Shown here piece by piece: positions 47,841 through 56,578 of a stretch of 64,000 bases of DNA. Numbering within the stretch: the stretch's first letter is position 1; the number at the start of each line of letters is the position of its first letter. A program made the translations under genes and the position numbers. The stretch comes from Paenarthrobacter sp. GOM3 (GTDB lineage: Bacteria; Actinomycetota; Actinomycetes; Actinomycetales; Micrococcaceae). The stretch is from contig NZ_CP136562.1 in the NCBI RefSeq assembly GCF_018215265.2, positions 2,790,001 to 2,854,000 on the forward strand, given 5' to 3'. Under the pieces are notes generated by a model. It was not told the origin of the DNA, made no database searches, and saw nothing but the letters and a program-made list of their open reading frames with translations.

Positions 47841-47877
47841 GCGATATATCGTGAGTTCCATCAACGCGATATATCGC
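47841..47877. promoter_or_regulatory. Two GCGATATATCGC palindromes, probable PadR operators
   Basis: Copies are at 47841-47852 (GCGATATATCGT) and 47866-47877 (GCGATATATCGC), with starts 25 bp apart. Both lie just upstream of the DUF4097/PadR operon, the second ending 14 bp before the ATG. Repeated palindromes of this type next to a PadR-family gene suggest autoregulation. Confidence 0.75.
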
Positions 47878-47891
47878 AATCTGGAGGGGAC

Positions 47892-48740
47892 ATGTCTGAG
47901 GAGCTATGGACCATAACTGGTCCGCAAACCATCGAAGTGGACCACGTCCGCTCGCTGAAATTGGGAATCGTCAAGGGTCGTTTCGACGTGGTGACCCATG
48001 ATGAGGACTTTGTCCGGATCGAAATCAGCGAGATTACCGGCGACCCGCTGACTGTCACCCTGGTGGATGGCCGCCTTGAAGTGCGCCATCAGCTACAGGG
48101 GCCGCAAGGCTGGTTCCGGAACCTGATGGGCACGGTCAACAACACCAGCACCAACTCCGTGGTGGTGGGAATCGCCCTCCCCAACGGCGTCGACGTCGAA
48201 GCGGGTACGGTCAGCGGCGACGGCATGGTGTCTGGCACCAGCGGCCGCACCCGGCTGAACACAGTCTCCGGTTCCGTCATGGCGGACGGCACCAGCGGCG
48301 AACTCCACGTCAACACGGTGAGCGGCGAGGTCATCGCCAGAAACCACGACGGCGTCCTGACCGCCAAAAGCGTCTCCGGCGAAGTTACCGCGTCGGGCAC
48401 GTTCAAGAACGTCCGTGCGAACACTGTCAGCGGTGACCTCAGCTTCGACCTTCAGGACTTCACGAACGATCTTGGGGCGAACTCCGTCTCCGGCGACCTG
48501 ACCATCCGGCTGCCCCACGACGTTGGCTTGGACATCGTCGCGAAGTCGGCCAGCGGATCAGTGGTGATCGACGATCAGATGTACGCCCAGCCGGGCAGCA
48601 ACGTGCACACCATCGTGGGGCCCGATGAGCGGCTGATGCTGGTCCGCACCAACACGGTTTCCGGCAAGACGTACATCATGCATGCCTCCGCGCCCACACC
48701 GGACCACGACCACCCTGCCAGCGGGGAAGCAGGCCTCTGA
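47892..48740 (+). CDS. DUF4097-type beta-strand-repeat protein
   Basis: The product has 282 residues built from repeated short strands: SGDGMVSGTSGRTRLNTVSG, LHVNTVSGEVIARN, AKSVSGEVTASGTF and NSVSGDLTIRLP. Repeats of NTVSGxV, roughly every 20 residues, form a right-handed beta-solenoid-like fold of the DUF4097 (bactofilin-like) family. No signal peptide or membrane segment is visible. GGAGGGG precedes the ATG, and the stop overlaps the PadR start by one base (TGATG), so both proteins are co-translated. Function unknown. Confidence 0.85.
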   Translation: MSEELWTITGPQTIEVDHVRSLKLGIVKGRFDVVTHDEDFVRIEISEITGDPLTVTLVDGRLEVRHQLQGPQGWFRNLMGTVNNTSTNSVVVGIALPNGVDVEAGTVSGDGMVSGTSGRTRLNTVSGSVMADGTSGELHVNTVSGEVIARNHDGVLTAKSVSGEVTASGTFKNVRANTVSGDLSFDLQDFTNDLGANSVSGDLTIRLPHDVGLDIVAKSASGSVVIDDQMYAQPGSNVHTIVGPDERLMLVRTNTVSGKTYIMHASAPTPDHDHPASGEAGL

Positions 48741-49354
48741 TGCCCCCGGTCTTCGCCCACGGGGCCCTGCGCCTCTACCTGCTTGCCTTGCTCGAAGCAG
48801 GCCCAAAGCACGGATATGAACTGATCAAGGCCCTGGGCGACCGCTTCGGCGGCACCTACTCCCCCAGCGCCGGCACCATCTATCCCCGCCTGGGCAAGCT
48901 GGAAGAAGAAGGACTCGTCGCCACCGAGACCGAAGGCAGGCGCACCAAGTACTTCATTACCGACGCCGGCCGCGCGGAACTGGATGGCAGACGGGCTGAA
49001 CTGGCCGATGTAGAGGACACCATCTCGGCATCGGTCAGGCGGCTCGCTGACAACCTGCGGGAGGACATCAAGACCAACATGCGTGGCCTGCGGGCAGACC
49101 TTGCAGCCACCGCGGAGGCCGCACGCAGCAGTGCTTCAGCAGCCGCCTCCCGAAGCCGGACCGGGGGGCACACGCCGGAGGGCCAACGCATCCTCAAGGA
49201 AGCTGAGCTGATGGTCCAGTCCTTCAGGGATGACATCCGGGTTGAATTGCGCCAGCACGGCGCTTCGCATCCGTTGACGCCTGTGGCCCTTGAAACAGTC
49301 CGTACCGTGCTGGACCAAGCACGCATATCGATCCGAAATTCGCTGCGGAGCTGA
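48740..49354 (+). CDS. PadR-family transcriptional regulator
   Basis: This 204-residue regulator has the N-terminal winged helix LRLYLLALLEAGPKHGYELI, GTYSPSAGTIYPRLGKLEEE and GRRTKYFITDAGRAELD, all diagnostic of PadR. The C-terminal half is a long charged helical region with an Ala/Ser-rich stretch (ATAEAARSSASAAASRSR), longer than in minimal PadR. The paired palindromes upstream of the operon are its likely target. The inducer is unknown. Confidence 0.92.
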   Translation: MPPVFAHGALRLYLLALLEAGPKHGYELIKALGDRFGGTYSPSAGTIYPRLGKLEEEGLVATETEGRRTKYFITDAGRAELDGRRAELADVEDTISASVRRLADNLREDIKTNMRGLRADLAATAEAARSSASAAASRSRTGGHTPEGQRILKEAELMVQSFRDDIRVELRQHGASHPLTPVALETVRTVLDQARISIRNSLRS

Positions 49355-49457
49355 CGGCCTGTTCCGCTCGGGGCGGCGCCGGTTCGCGACGCAGCACCCG
49401 GGTGTGCGAAACTGGAGGGCAGCTTTATTGAGTATCAATCCTTGAAGGAGGCCAGCT

Positions 49458-49532
49458 ATGAGCAAGCGTGCACGTAAGCGTCGTGACCGTAAGCGTGGCG
49501 GCGCGAACCACGGCAAGCGTCCCAACACCTAA
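49458..49532 (+). CDS. Ribosomal protein bL37 (24 residues)
   Basis: This is a tiny but convincing gene: MSKRARKRRDRKRGGANHGK followed by RPNT, with AAGGAGG seven bases before the ATG. It closely resembles the short bL37 protein found in mycobacterial ribosomes, which shares the KR-rich N-terminus and the ANHGKRPN ending. More than a third of the residues are Lys or Arg. It is flanked by a strong terminator and by the unrelated rsrA on the opposite strand. Confidence 0.88.
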   Translation: MSKRARKRRDRKRGGANHGKRPNT

Positions 49533-49562
49533 GCCAGCGGCTTAGTGTCACATGCCTAAAAG

Positions 49563-49600
49563 CGAGGGCCCCGGAAACCATTTGGTTTCCGGGGCCCTCG
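49563..49600. terminator. Bidirectional terminator between bL37 and rsrA
   Basis: Perfect 17-bp arms, CGAGGGCCCCGGAAACC (49563-49579) and its complement (49584-49600), flank a 4-base loop between convergent genes. Confidence 0.85.
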
Positions 49601-49646
49601 ACGCTTAATACCCTTTGCCGGGACTAATACCCTGTGCCGGGACGGA

Positions 49647-49907
49647 TCAGGCGTCCACGGGCTTGATGGAGTGAATCCTGTCAAGAATGGAATTCTTGAG
49701 GTTTTCCGGCGCGGACTCCGTGCACGAACGCTTAACCATGGTGCGGATAAGGCACTCGAGGTCGTACTGCTCGGCACATTCCTCGCAGGTATCGAGGTGC
49801 TGCTTGATTTCAGTGAGGTCCTCGCGGGTCAACGCACCGTCGAGGTACTCATAAATCCGCTGCATTCGCGTATCGTCGCAATCGCCCAATCCCTGGCAGT
49901 CGCTCAT
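49647..49907 (-). CDS. rsrA: Zinc-binding anti-sigma factor RsrA
   Basis: RsrA binds SigR under reducing conditions and releases it when its cysteines form a disulfide. The product has 86 residues with the ZAS motif H37-x3-C41-x2-C44 in [13 protein letters not shown]. Cys10 sits where RsrA of Streptomyces has the redox-active Cys11, and Cys4, Cys52 and Cys62 are additional. The start overlaps the 3' end of sigR by 4 bp. A mycothiol-related oxidative (thiol) stress response is expected. Confidence 0.93.
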   Translation of the reverse strand: MSDCQGLGDCDDTRMQRIYEYLDGALTREDLTEIKQHLDTCEECAEQYDLECLIRTMVKRSCTESAPENLKNSILDRIHSIKPVDA

Positions 49908-50617
49908 TTCTCTTTCTCCTGATTGTTGCTTCCGGCCGCGGCCTGATCTTCGGTATGGGCCCTGAAGCCCCGTTCGGCGGCATAGTCCGCCAGCATGTCC
50001 CGCAGCATTTTCCTGCCGCGGTGCAACCGCGACATCACTGTGCCGATGGGAGTGTTCATAATTTCAGAGATCTGCTTGTACGCATATCCCTCGACGTCCG
50101 CGAAGTAGACCGCCAACCGGAACTCCTCCGGGATGGCCTGCAACGCGTTCTTGACGTCGGAGTCCGGCAGGTGGTCCAACGCTTCTGCTTCCGCGGACCG
50201 CAGCCCTGCTGAGGTGTGCGACTCGGCCTTGGCCAACTGCCAATCCTCAATCGTGTCCGAATTCGACTGCAGGGGCTCCCGCTGACGCTTCCGGTAGAGA
50301 TTGATGTAGGTGTTGGTCAGGATGCGGTACAACCACGCCTTGAGGTTGGTTCCGGGCTTGTATTGGTGGAAGGCGGAAAAGGCCTTGGTGTAGGCCTCCT
50401 GGACCAGGTCTTCCGCGTCCGAAGGGTTCCGTGCCATCCGCATCGCCGCCGAGTACAGCTGGTCCACGTACTGCATGGCGTCGCGCTCGAATCGGGCGCG
50501 CCGCTGCTCGGACGTCTCAGTTGCGACGTCGACGGCGGCCGGCGCCTCCGAAGTGCCCTCTGCGGACGAGTCGGCTGCTTCATACATGGCCGCTGCGGCC
50601 GGTTCAATGGTGCTCAT
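49904..50617 (-). CDS. sigR: RNA polymerase sigma factor SigR (ECF, thiol stress)
   Basis: From the ATG at 50617 the product has 237 residues. The region 2 core contains [40 protein letters not shown] and [19 protein letters not shown]; region 4 has [20 protein letters not shown] and [15 protein letters not shown]. RsrA is encoded next to it. A sigma-R-type promoter lies upstream, so the gene is likely autoregulated. The frame stays open upstream to a GTG at 50761 (48 extra codons), which may give a longer isoform (see findings). The ribosome binding site at 50617 is weak. Confidence 0.94.
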   Translation of the reverse strand: MSTIEPAAAAMYEAADSSAEGTSEAPAAVDVATETSEQRRARFERDAMQYVDQLYSAAMRMARNPSDAEDLVQEAYTKAFSAFHQYKPGTNLKAWLYRILTNTYINLYRKRQREPLQSNSDTIEDWQLAKAESHTSAGLRSAEAEALDHLPDSDVKNALQAIPEEFRLAVYFADVEGYAYKQISEIMNTPIGTVMSRLHRGRKMLRDMLADYAAERGFRAHTEDQAAAGSNNQEKEK

Positions 50618-50777
50618 CGTTGCCAAGTCTACTGTCAGCTTCGGTGAAACCAGCTGTGAACCGTACCCAGGCTCGGACAGGACCGCCCGGTCCTTAACCA
50701 AAGTCAAAAAACCAACTCCGTTCAGCGAAGCGGCAACGCCATGCCGCGGTCCGGTCTCCACCGCACCTGAAGTTCAC

Positions 50778-50803
50778 AACGGCTGCCGCTGGGTAAATAT
50801 TCC
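50778..50803 (-). promoter_or_regulatory. Sigma-R-dependent promoter of sigR
   Basis: On the minus strand GGAAT (50803-50799) is followed after exactly 18 bases by GTT (50780-50778), matching the established actinobacterial SigR consensus GGAAT-N18-GTT. It lies about 160 bp upstream of the ATG and just upstream of the alternative GTG at 50761. Confidence 0.8.
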
Positions 50804-50887
50804 GCAAAGGTGCAAGACTAGAGCAGACTGCACCCCGTGAACACAACACTCATCGAATAGTGTGGCAAGCCATCCAGGAGGCAAGAC

Positions 50888-51403
50888 ATGTCTGTTATCC
50901 GTTTTCTCGCGCGTCCCATGCTCGCGTGCAGCTTCGTCGTCGCAGGTCTGGACAAGCTACGGAACGCGGACGACACCGCGAAGCAACTCTCGCCCGTGCT
51001 GCGCCGCGCATCGGAGTCGCTGCCCTTCAAAGCAGACGAGAAGACCCTTGCCCGCGTTATAGGTGGCGCCCAGCTGGGCGCAGGAACCTTGCTTGGCCTG
51101 GGCAAGCTTTCCCGTTTCGCAGCAACTGTGCTGGTTGTGACCTCGGCCCTTAACTCCTATGTCGAGTGGCGCTCAGCCGATATCAGCACCAAGGAAGGCC
51201 GGATCGCCCGCAAGGCCCGCCTTCTCAAGAACATTTCCCTCACAGGAGGCGTCCTCCTGGCTTCCGTTGACACCGAGGGGCGGCCGAGCATCGCCTGGCG
51301 GGCAGAACACCTCGCTGCCGATGCCAAGAAGGTCACCGGCAAGCAGATCAAGCGCGCCGATAAAGCAGTACGCAAGGCCGTAGACAACGCAGTTGGAGCA
51401 TAA
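50888..51403 (+). CDS. DoxX-family membrane protein
   Basis: The product has 171 residues. The N-terminal helix LARPMLACSFVVAGLDKLRN is followed by VIGGAQLGAGTLLGLGKLSR and further hydrophobic segments, as in the DoxX family. The C-terminal tail (KKVTGKQIKRADKAVRKAVD) is basic and soluble. DoxX relatives act in membrane oxidative-stress complexes in mycobacteria. It lies divergent from sigR and 6 bp upstream of aroA; AGGAGG precedes the start. Confidence 0.85.
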   Translation: MSVIRFLARPMLACSFVVAGLDKLRNADDTAKQLSPVLRRASESLPFKADEKTLARVIGGAQLGAGTLLGLGKLSRFAATVLVVTSALNSYVEWRSADISTKEGRIARKARLLKNISLTGGVLLASVDTEGRPSIAWRAEHLAADAKKVTGKQIKRADKAVRKAVDNAVGA

Positions 51404-51409
51404 GGAAGA

Positions 51410-52780
51410 ATGACAGGCACCACCCCCGCAAACACCGATCCAACAGCAACCAGGACCGAGCTTCCGCTGTGGTCCGCCCCCTACGCTCGGGGGCCGGTGA
51501 ATGCGTCGGTGACGGTACCGGGTTCGAAGTCCCTGACCAACCGTTACCTGGTGCTGGCGGCTTTGGCGGACGGCCCGTCACGCCTGCGGGCTCCCCTGCA
51601 TTCCCGCGACTCTGCCCTGATGATCCAGGCGCTCCGGCAGCTTGGCGCTACGGTCACCGAAGAACCCGGTGACGGCGACTACGGACCCGATCTTTTGATC
51701 ACACCATTGGATCCCCAGGCGACCAGCGCAGAAACTGCGATCGATTGCGGGCTGGCTGGAACGGTGATGCGTTTTGTTCCGCCGCTCGCCGCGTTGCGCC
51801 GCGGGGCTACCGTTTTCGACGGCGACCCGCACGCACGCAACCGGCCCATGGACACCATCATCGAGGCACTGGTTGCGCTGGGCGTTCCGGTCGCAGCTGA
51901 AGGCGGCAGGACGCCGTCGGCCCTTCCGTTCACCGTGGAGGGCACCGGCGAGGTGCGGGGCGGCCACCTGGTAATCGATGCCAGCGCTTCGTCGCAGTTC
52001 GTGTCCGCCTTGCTGCTGGTGGGTGCTCGATTCACCGAGGGTCTTCACCTGGAGCACGTTGGCAAGCCCGTTCCGAGCCTCGACCACATCTCAATGACCG
52101 TGGCCACCCTCCGCAGCGTAGGGGTCTCCGTGGACGATTCGGTGCCCAACCATTGGCGGGTCTCCCCCGGCCCCATCAACGCCTTCGACCAGCGGATTGA
52201 GCAGGACCTTTCCAACGCCGGCCCCTTCCTGGCAGCCGCGTTGGCTACCAAGGGAACCGTCAGCATTCCCAATTGGCCATCCGGCACCACCCAGGTAGGC
52301 GACATGTGGCGGAGCATCCTCGCCACGATGGGAGCTGAAGTCAGTCTTCAGGACGGGACCCTCACGGTAACCGGCGGGCAAGAGATCAAGGGCGCGGACT
52401 TCGACGAGACCAGCGAACTCGCACCCACCGTTGCCGCGCTTTGCGCACTGGCAGCCAGCCCCTCGCGGCTCACTGGCATCGCCCACCTTCGTGGCCACGA
52501 GACTGATCGGCTCGCTGCCTTGGTGGCCGAGATCAACAGGCTGGGCGGTGACGCTGAGGAAACGGCGGACGGCCTGGTTATCCGGCCAGCCGCCCTGCAT
52601 GCCGGCGTGGTGCACAGCTACGCAGACCACCGCATGGCCACAGCGGGAGCGATCCTTGGCCTCGCCGTCGAAGGCGTCAAGGTGGAAGACATCGCCACCA
52701 CCTCGAAGACCATGCCGGAATTCCCGGACATGTGGGTGCGGATGCTCGAATCTGCCGGCGCGGAAGAGGCCGGCAACTGA
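51410..52780 (+). CDS. aroA: 3-phosphoshikimate 1-carboxyvinyltransferase (EPSP synthase)
   Basis: This shikimate pathway enzyme transfers enolpyruvate from PEP to shikimate-3-phosphate. The product has 456 residues with VTVPGSKSLTNRYLVLAAL at 34-52, the substrate loop LAGTVMRF (115-122), the segment RNRPMDTIIEALVALG, and the C-terminal HSYADHRMATAGAILGLA. In class I enzymes the equivalent loop reads NAGTAMRPL, so this loop differs. It is followed by rsgA after 2 bp. Confidence 0.95.
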   Translation: MTGTTPANTDPTATRTELPLWSAPYARGPVNASVTVPGSKSLTNRYLVLAALADGPSRLRAPLHSRDSALMIQALRQLGATVTEEPGDGDYGPDLLITPLDPQATSAETAIDCGLAGTVMRFVPPLAALRRGATVFDGDPHARNRPMDTIIEALVALGVPVAAEGGRTPSALPFTVEGTGEVRGGHLVIDASASSQFVSALLLVGARFTEGLHLEHVGKPVPSLDHISMTVATLRSVGVSVDDSVPNHWRVSPGPINAFDQRIEQDLSNAGPFLAAALATKGTVSIPNWPSGTTQVGDMWRSILATMGAEVSLQDGTLTVTGGQEIKGADFDETSELAPTVAALCALAASPSRLTGIAHLRGHETDRLAALVAEINRLGGDAEETADGLVIRPAALHAGVVHSYADHRMATAGAILGLAVEGVKVEDIATTSKTMPEFPDMWVRMLESAGAEEAGN

Positions 52781-52782
52781 CC

Positions 52783-53898
52783 ATGGCCCGCGACGCACGC
52801 TCCTGGGATGAGTCCGACGTCCGTATCCGTCCCAACAAAAAAGGGTCACGGCCCAGGACCAAAGACCGCCCAAGCCACGATGACGCCGTCATTGGCCGCA
52901 TCATCACCGTAGACCGGGGCCGGTACAGGGCAATTGTCGGGGAGGACTCCGACAACGAGCGCCTGGTCATCGCGGCACGGGCCCGTGAATTGCGGCGTAA
53001 TCCCGTGGTCCCGGGTGACTTCGTCGCCTTGGTGGGCGACGTCTCCGGATCCCCGGATACCCTTGCCCGCCTGGTCCGCGTGGAAGAACGCAGGACGCTC
53101 CTGCGCCGCAGCGCTGACGACACCGATCCGATTGAACGCGTCGTAGTGGCCAACGCCGATCAACTTGTGGTGGTTGTGGCGGCGGCAAACCCCGAACCGC
53201 GGACCGGCTTCATCGACCGCGCCCTGGTGGCAGCATACGACGCCGGCATCGAGCCGTTGCTGCTCATCACCAAGGCGGACGTCAAGGACCCGGCGGAATT
53301 GCTCGCCAACTACCTCAGCCTGGACTTCCCCGTGATCATCAGCCGGACAGCCGACTCAGAGGCCGGCGGTATTGACGCCCGCTCCGACGACGGCTTGTCC
53401 GCCCGGCTCGATCGGGACGCCGTCGCGCAGCTCCGCTCCCACCTTGGCGGAAAAGTAACTGTCATGCTCGGCCATTCAGGCGTGGGCAAGTCCACCATGG
53501 TCAACGCACTCACGGGAGCCGAGCGCGCCACCGGCGGCGTGAACGCCGTGACGGGTCGCGGCAGGCACACCTCGTCGTCGGCGCTGGCGCTTAAACTCGA
53601 CGATGCCCCCTCGGGAAGCTGGATCATCGATACACCCGGTATCCGCTCCTTCGGTTTGGCCCACGTGGATCCGGACCGGATCCTGCGTTCCTTCCCCGAC
53701 CTGGAGCCCGGCACGGAAGCCTGCGAACGCGGCTGCAAGCATGACGCCACCGCAATCAACTGCGGCCTGGACGCGTGGGTAAACGAAGGGCACGCCGGGC
53801 CGTCAGGCGTTGCCCGCCTTGCCTCGCTGCGTCGCTTGCTCGGTGCTGATCCCAGGCTTGAAGCAAAAGAGGCCAAGGAATTGGGCACCGTCAACTGA
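52783..53898 (+). CDS. rsgA: Ribosome small-subunit GTPase RsgA
   Basis: This circularly permuted GTPase checks late 30S assembly. The product has 371 residues from the ATG at 52783, with an OB-fold N-terminus (VIGRIITVDRGRYRAIVGED), G4 LLITKADV, G1 GHSGVGKST, G3 DTPGIRS and a C-terminal zinc site with CERGCKHDATAINC. The order G4-G1-G3 confirms the permutation. Actinobacterial genomes often place aroA-rsgA-hisN together, as here. Confidence 0.95.
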   Translation: MARDARSWDESDVRIRPNKKGSRPRTKDRPSHDDAVIGRIITVDRGRYRAIVGEDSDNERLVIAARARELRRNPVVPGDFVALVGDVSGSPDTLARLVRVEERRTLLRRSADDTDPIERVVVANADQLVVVVAAANPEPRTGFIDRALVAAYDAGIEPLLLITKADVKDPAELLANYLSLDFPVIISRTADSEAGGIDARSDDGLSARLDRDAVAQLRSHLGGKVTVMLGHSGVGKSTMVNALTGAERATGGVNAVTGRGRHTSSSALALKLDDAPSGSWIIDTPGIRSFGLAHVDPDRILRSFPDLEPGTEACERGCKHDATAINCGLDAWVNEGHAGPSGVARLASLRRLLGADPRLEAKEAKELGTVN

Positions 53899-53952
53899 TC
53901 GTTGCGGCTTCACGTCCCCACCGCAGCGATTGATTCAGGATAGTTTGGTGGC

Positions 53953-54765
53953 ATGACCCATCCCGTTTCCACCTACAACGATGACCTGCGCCTCGCCCAC
54001 GTCCTCGCCGACTCAGTAGATGCCCAGACCATGGATCGCTTCAAGGCGCTGGATCTGCAGATCGAAACCAAGCCGGACCTCACACCCGTCACAGATGCGG
54101 ACAAGGCCGCCGAGGAAGCGATTCGCGGCCAGTTGTCCCGTTCCCGGCCCCGCGACGCCGTCCTGGGCGAGGAGTTCGGCAGCAGCGGGCACGGCTCGCG
54201 TCGTTGGATCATCGACCCCATTGATGGCACCAAGAACTTCGTTCGCGGCGTTCCGGTATGGGCAACGTTAATCGCGCTCGTCGATGAAGGCGAACCTGTG
54301 GTGGGCGTAGTGAGCGCCCCCGCACTGGGCAAACGGTGGTGGGCAGCCAAGGACATGGGTGCGTACATGGGCCGCTCGCTCGCCTCTGCCACACGCCTGA
54401 AAGTTTCCAACGTCTCCCGGTTGGCCGACGCCTCAATGTCCTACTCGAGCCTGTCCGGGTGGAAGGAACGCGGCAACCTGGATGAATTCATGGGACTCAC
54501 CGAGGACATCTGGCGTACGCGCGCTTACGGGGATTTTTGGTCCTACTGCCTCGTCGCCGAGGGCGCCGTGGACATCGCATGCGAACCTGAGCTGAATCTC
54601 TACGACATGGCAGCCCTGGTGCCCATCGTCACTGAAGCCGGTGGACGCTTCACGTCGCTGGAAGGTGAAGACGGCCCGTTCGGTGGCAACGCGTTGGCCA
54701 CGAACTCCATCCTGCATTCAGAAGTCCTCAAACGGCTGAACCCCGGACTGGACGACCTCCTCTAA
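53953..54765 (+). CDS. hisN: Histidinol-phosphatase, inositol monophosphatase family
   Basis: This Mg2+-dependent phosphatase acts in histidine synthesis in actinobacteria. The product has 270 residues with [27 protein letters not shown] (metal-binding DPIDGT) and the C-terminal [19 protein letters not shown], where the Asp is the last metal ligand. HisN-type is favoured over inositol phosphatase by its position after aroA and rsgA, as in Corynebacterium and Streptomyces. It is followed by an intrinsic terminator. Confidence 0.88.
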   Translation: MTHPVSTYNDDLRLAHVLADSVDAQTMDRFKALDLQIETKPDLTPVTDADKAAEEAIRGQLSRSRPRDAVLGEEFGSSGHGSRRWIIDPIDGTKNFVRGVPVWATLIALVDEGEPVVGVVSAPALGKRWWAAKDMGAYMGRSLASATRLKVSNVSRLADASMSYSSLSGWKERGNLDEFMGLTEDIWRTRAYGDFWSYCLVAEGAVDIACEPELNLYDMAALVPIVTEAGGRFTSLEGEDGPFGGNALATNSILHSEVLKRLNPGLDDLL

Positions 54766-54809
54766 GCTGAGCGCGACTCCCGCGGAGTCTGGCCCTGACG
54801 AAATTTTCG

Positions 54810-54848
54810 ACGGCGGATGGCCCCTTTTGGAGCCGTCCGCCGTTTTTT
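54810..54848 (+). terminator. Intrinsic terminator of hisN
   Basis: Inverted arms ACGGCGGATGGC and GCCGTCCGCCGT (one G-U pair) enclose CCCTTTTGGA and are followed by a T-run. Confidence 0.85.
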
Positions 54849-54947
54849 CTTCGCCTAAACAGCGACTTTTCCGCCAACGTAACAATGCGCTTAACAAAGC
54901 CAACAGGCTTTGGAGGGGCCGGATCGTATGCTCTAACCTTTTTTACA

Positions 54948-55028
54948 GGTCACGAGTGCCAGCGCTAAACCCCGGTTTGCTGGCCGGCAACCCTCCATTC
55001 GCGGTGGGGTGCCCCGGGTGACGACCCG
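54948..55028 (+). promoter_or_regulatory. SAM-IV riboswitch
   Basis: The segment GGTCACGAGTGCCAGCG, then CCCCGGTTTGCTGGCCGGCA and ACCCTCC, with GGTGGGGTGCCCCGGGTGAC at the end, matches the SAM-IV consensus, an S-adenosylmethionine riboswitch of Actinomycetales. The conserved core and P1-closing GAC/GTC pairs are visible. It lies 65 bp upstream of a class V aminotransferase start. A downstream hairpin (GATCCCCCTGTGGGGGTC, about 55058-55075) lies just before the ribosome binding site GAGG and may be the expression platform. SAM probably represses the gene. Confidence 0.87.
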
Positions 55029-55093
55029 GCCGGTCCGGAACGGATACGGCAAGCGCGGATCCCCCTGTGGGGGTCCCTCTTGAGTGAGGTCCC

Positions 55094-56500
55094 ATGAGCA
55101 CCGTTACGTTGAACGCCAACACCATTCCGTCTTTTGCCGAGGCAACCACGGCACCCGTAGCAGCAGCACGGCCGCTGGCCGCTGTTACCGGCGCAGAGTT
55201 GCAGGCCCCCCTGATCCAGGGCGGCCACGTCCGTTACGCCAACCTTGACTACGGCGCATCAGCACCGGCCCTGACCATTGTTTCGGCGTACCTCAACGAA
55301 GTACTGCCTTATTACGCCAGCGTCCACCGTGGTGCGGGTTTCGCGTCGCAAATCAGCACATCCGTCTACGAGAATTCACGGAACATCGTGCGTGAATTCG
55401 TTGGCGGGCGGGCTGATGATTCCGTGATTTTCACCAGAAACACGACGGACTCCCTGAACTTGCTGGCCGGATGCCTTCCCGTGGTTGATGGCCAGGCAGC
55501 GGGCGAGGTCCTGTACCTGGACATCGAACACCACGCCAACCTGCTGCCCTGGCAAGGTGTGCCCCACCGAAGCGTCGTCGCCGCCCCTACACTTGCCGCT
55601 AGCTTGGACAAACTCCGCAGCGAACTCGCCCAAGGCGGCGTGAGCCTGCTGGCGGTCACCGGCGCCTCGAACGTCACCGGTGAAATCCTCCCCATCGTCC
55701 AACTCGCCTCCCTGGCCCACGAATTCGGCGCACGGATCGTGGTGGACGCCGCGCAGCTTGCACCGCACCGCCGCATCAACATCGCCGAAGCGGACGTCGA
55801 TTATGTCGTGTTCTCGGGTCACAAGCTCTACGCTCCGTTCGGCGCGGGAGTCGTTGTGGGGCGCCCTGACTGGCTCGACGCCGGGGTCCCCCACCTGGCT
55901 GGCGGCGGAGCCGTCCGTGAAGCCCGGTTGGATTCGGTCAGCTGGGCTACCGGCCCGGCCCGCCATGAGGGCGGTTCTCCCAACGTCCTGGGAGCGGCCA
56001 CCCTGGCACGTGCCACACAGGTCCTGGCCGGCCTGGACGAGCAGGAATGGCATGCCCACGAGGCGGCCATCCGTTCCTACCTGGTTGAAGGCCTGGAAGC
56101 GATCGAAGGCGTCTCGGTCCACAAAATCTTCACCGATTCCGTCGACACGATCGGCGTGGTCAACTTCTCCGTGGAAGGGTTCGACGCCGGTTTGGTCGCC
56201 GCCTACCTCGCGGCGGAGCACGGCGTCGGCCTTCGGGACGGCCGTTTCTGCGCCCACCCGCTGCTTAAGCGCCTGGGGCTCCCTTCAGGTTCGCTGCGGG
56301 CAAGCTTCGGCGTCGGCTCCCGGTTGGAGGACGCCACCCGGTTGCTGACAGGAATCGAAGAACTCAAGCGCAATGGACTTGGCTGGGACTACGTGGTGGA
56401 CGAAGGCCGCTGGGTGCCCGCGAACGACCACCGGAGCTACCCCGAATGGGCGCCCAACACTCCGGGCACGGCAGGCGCAGCGCCCTGCACGGTGGACTAG
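55094..56500 (+). CDS. Class V aminotransferase (cysteine desulfurase-like)
   Basis: The product has 468 residues in the SufS/NifS/CsdA superfamily. PLP-binding features are the Asp218 pocket (IVVDAAQLAPH), Lys244 in FSGHKLYAPFG and His in YLDIEHHANL. A candidate catalytic Cys386 lies in DGRFCAHPLL. The N-terminus is extended by about 45 residues of Ala/Thr. The SAM-IV riboswitch upstream suggests a role in sulfur amino-acid metabolism, for example cysteine mobilisation or a related C-S lyase reaction. It could also be a different class V enzyme. Confidence 0.85.
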   Translation: MSTVTLNANTIPSFAEATTAPVAAARPLAAVTGAELQAPLIQGGHVRYANLDYGASAPALTIVSAYLNEVLPYYASVHRGAGFASQISTSVYENSRNIVREFVGGRADDSVIFTRNTTDSLNLLAGCLPVVDGQAAGEVLYLDIEHHANLLPWQGVPHRSVVAAPTLAASLDKLRSELAQGGVSLLAVTGASNVTGEILPIVQLASLAHEFGARIVVDAAQLAPHRRINIAEADVDYVVFSGHKLYAPFGAGVVVGRPDWLDAGVPHLAGGGAVREARLDSVSWATGPARHEGGSPNVLGAATLARATQVLAGLDEQEWHAHEAAIRSYLVEGLEAIEGVSVHKIFTDSVDTIGVVNFSVEGFDAGLVAAYLAAEHGVGLRDGRFCAHPLLKRLGLPSGSLRASFGVGSRLEDATRLLTGIEELKRNGLGWDYVVDEGRWVPANDHRSYPEWAPNTPGTAGAAPCTVD

Positions 56501-56578
56501 GAATCCGCGCACTAAGGGGTTCCACGGCTGCGGTAAATTCGTAGGGTAACTTTTGGCAACCCTATGAAGGAGCTCCGC

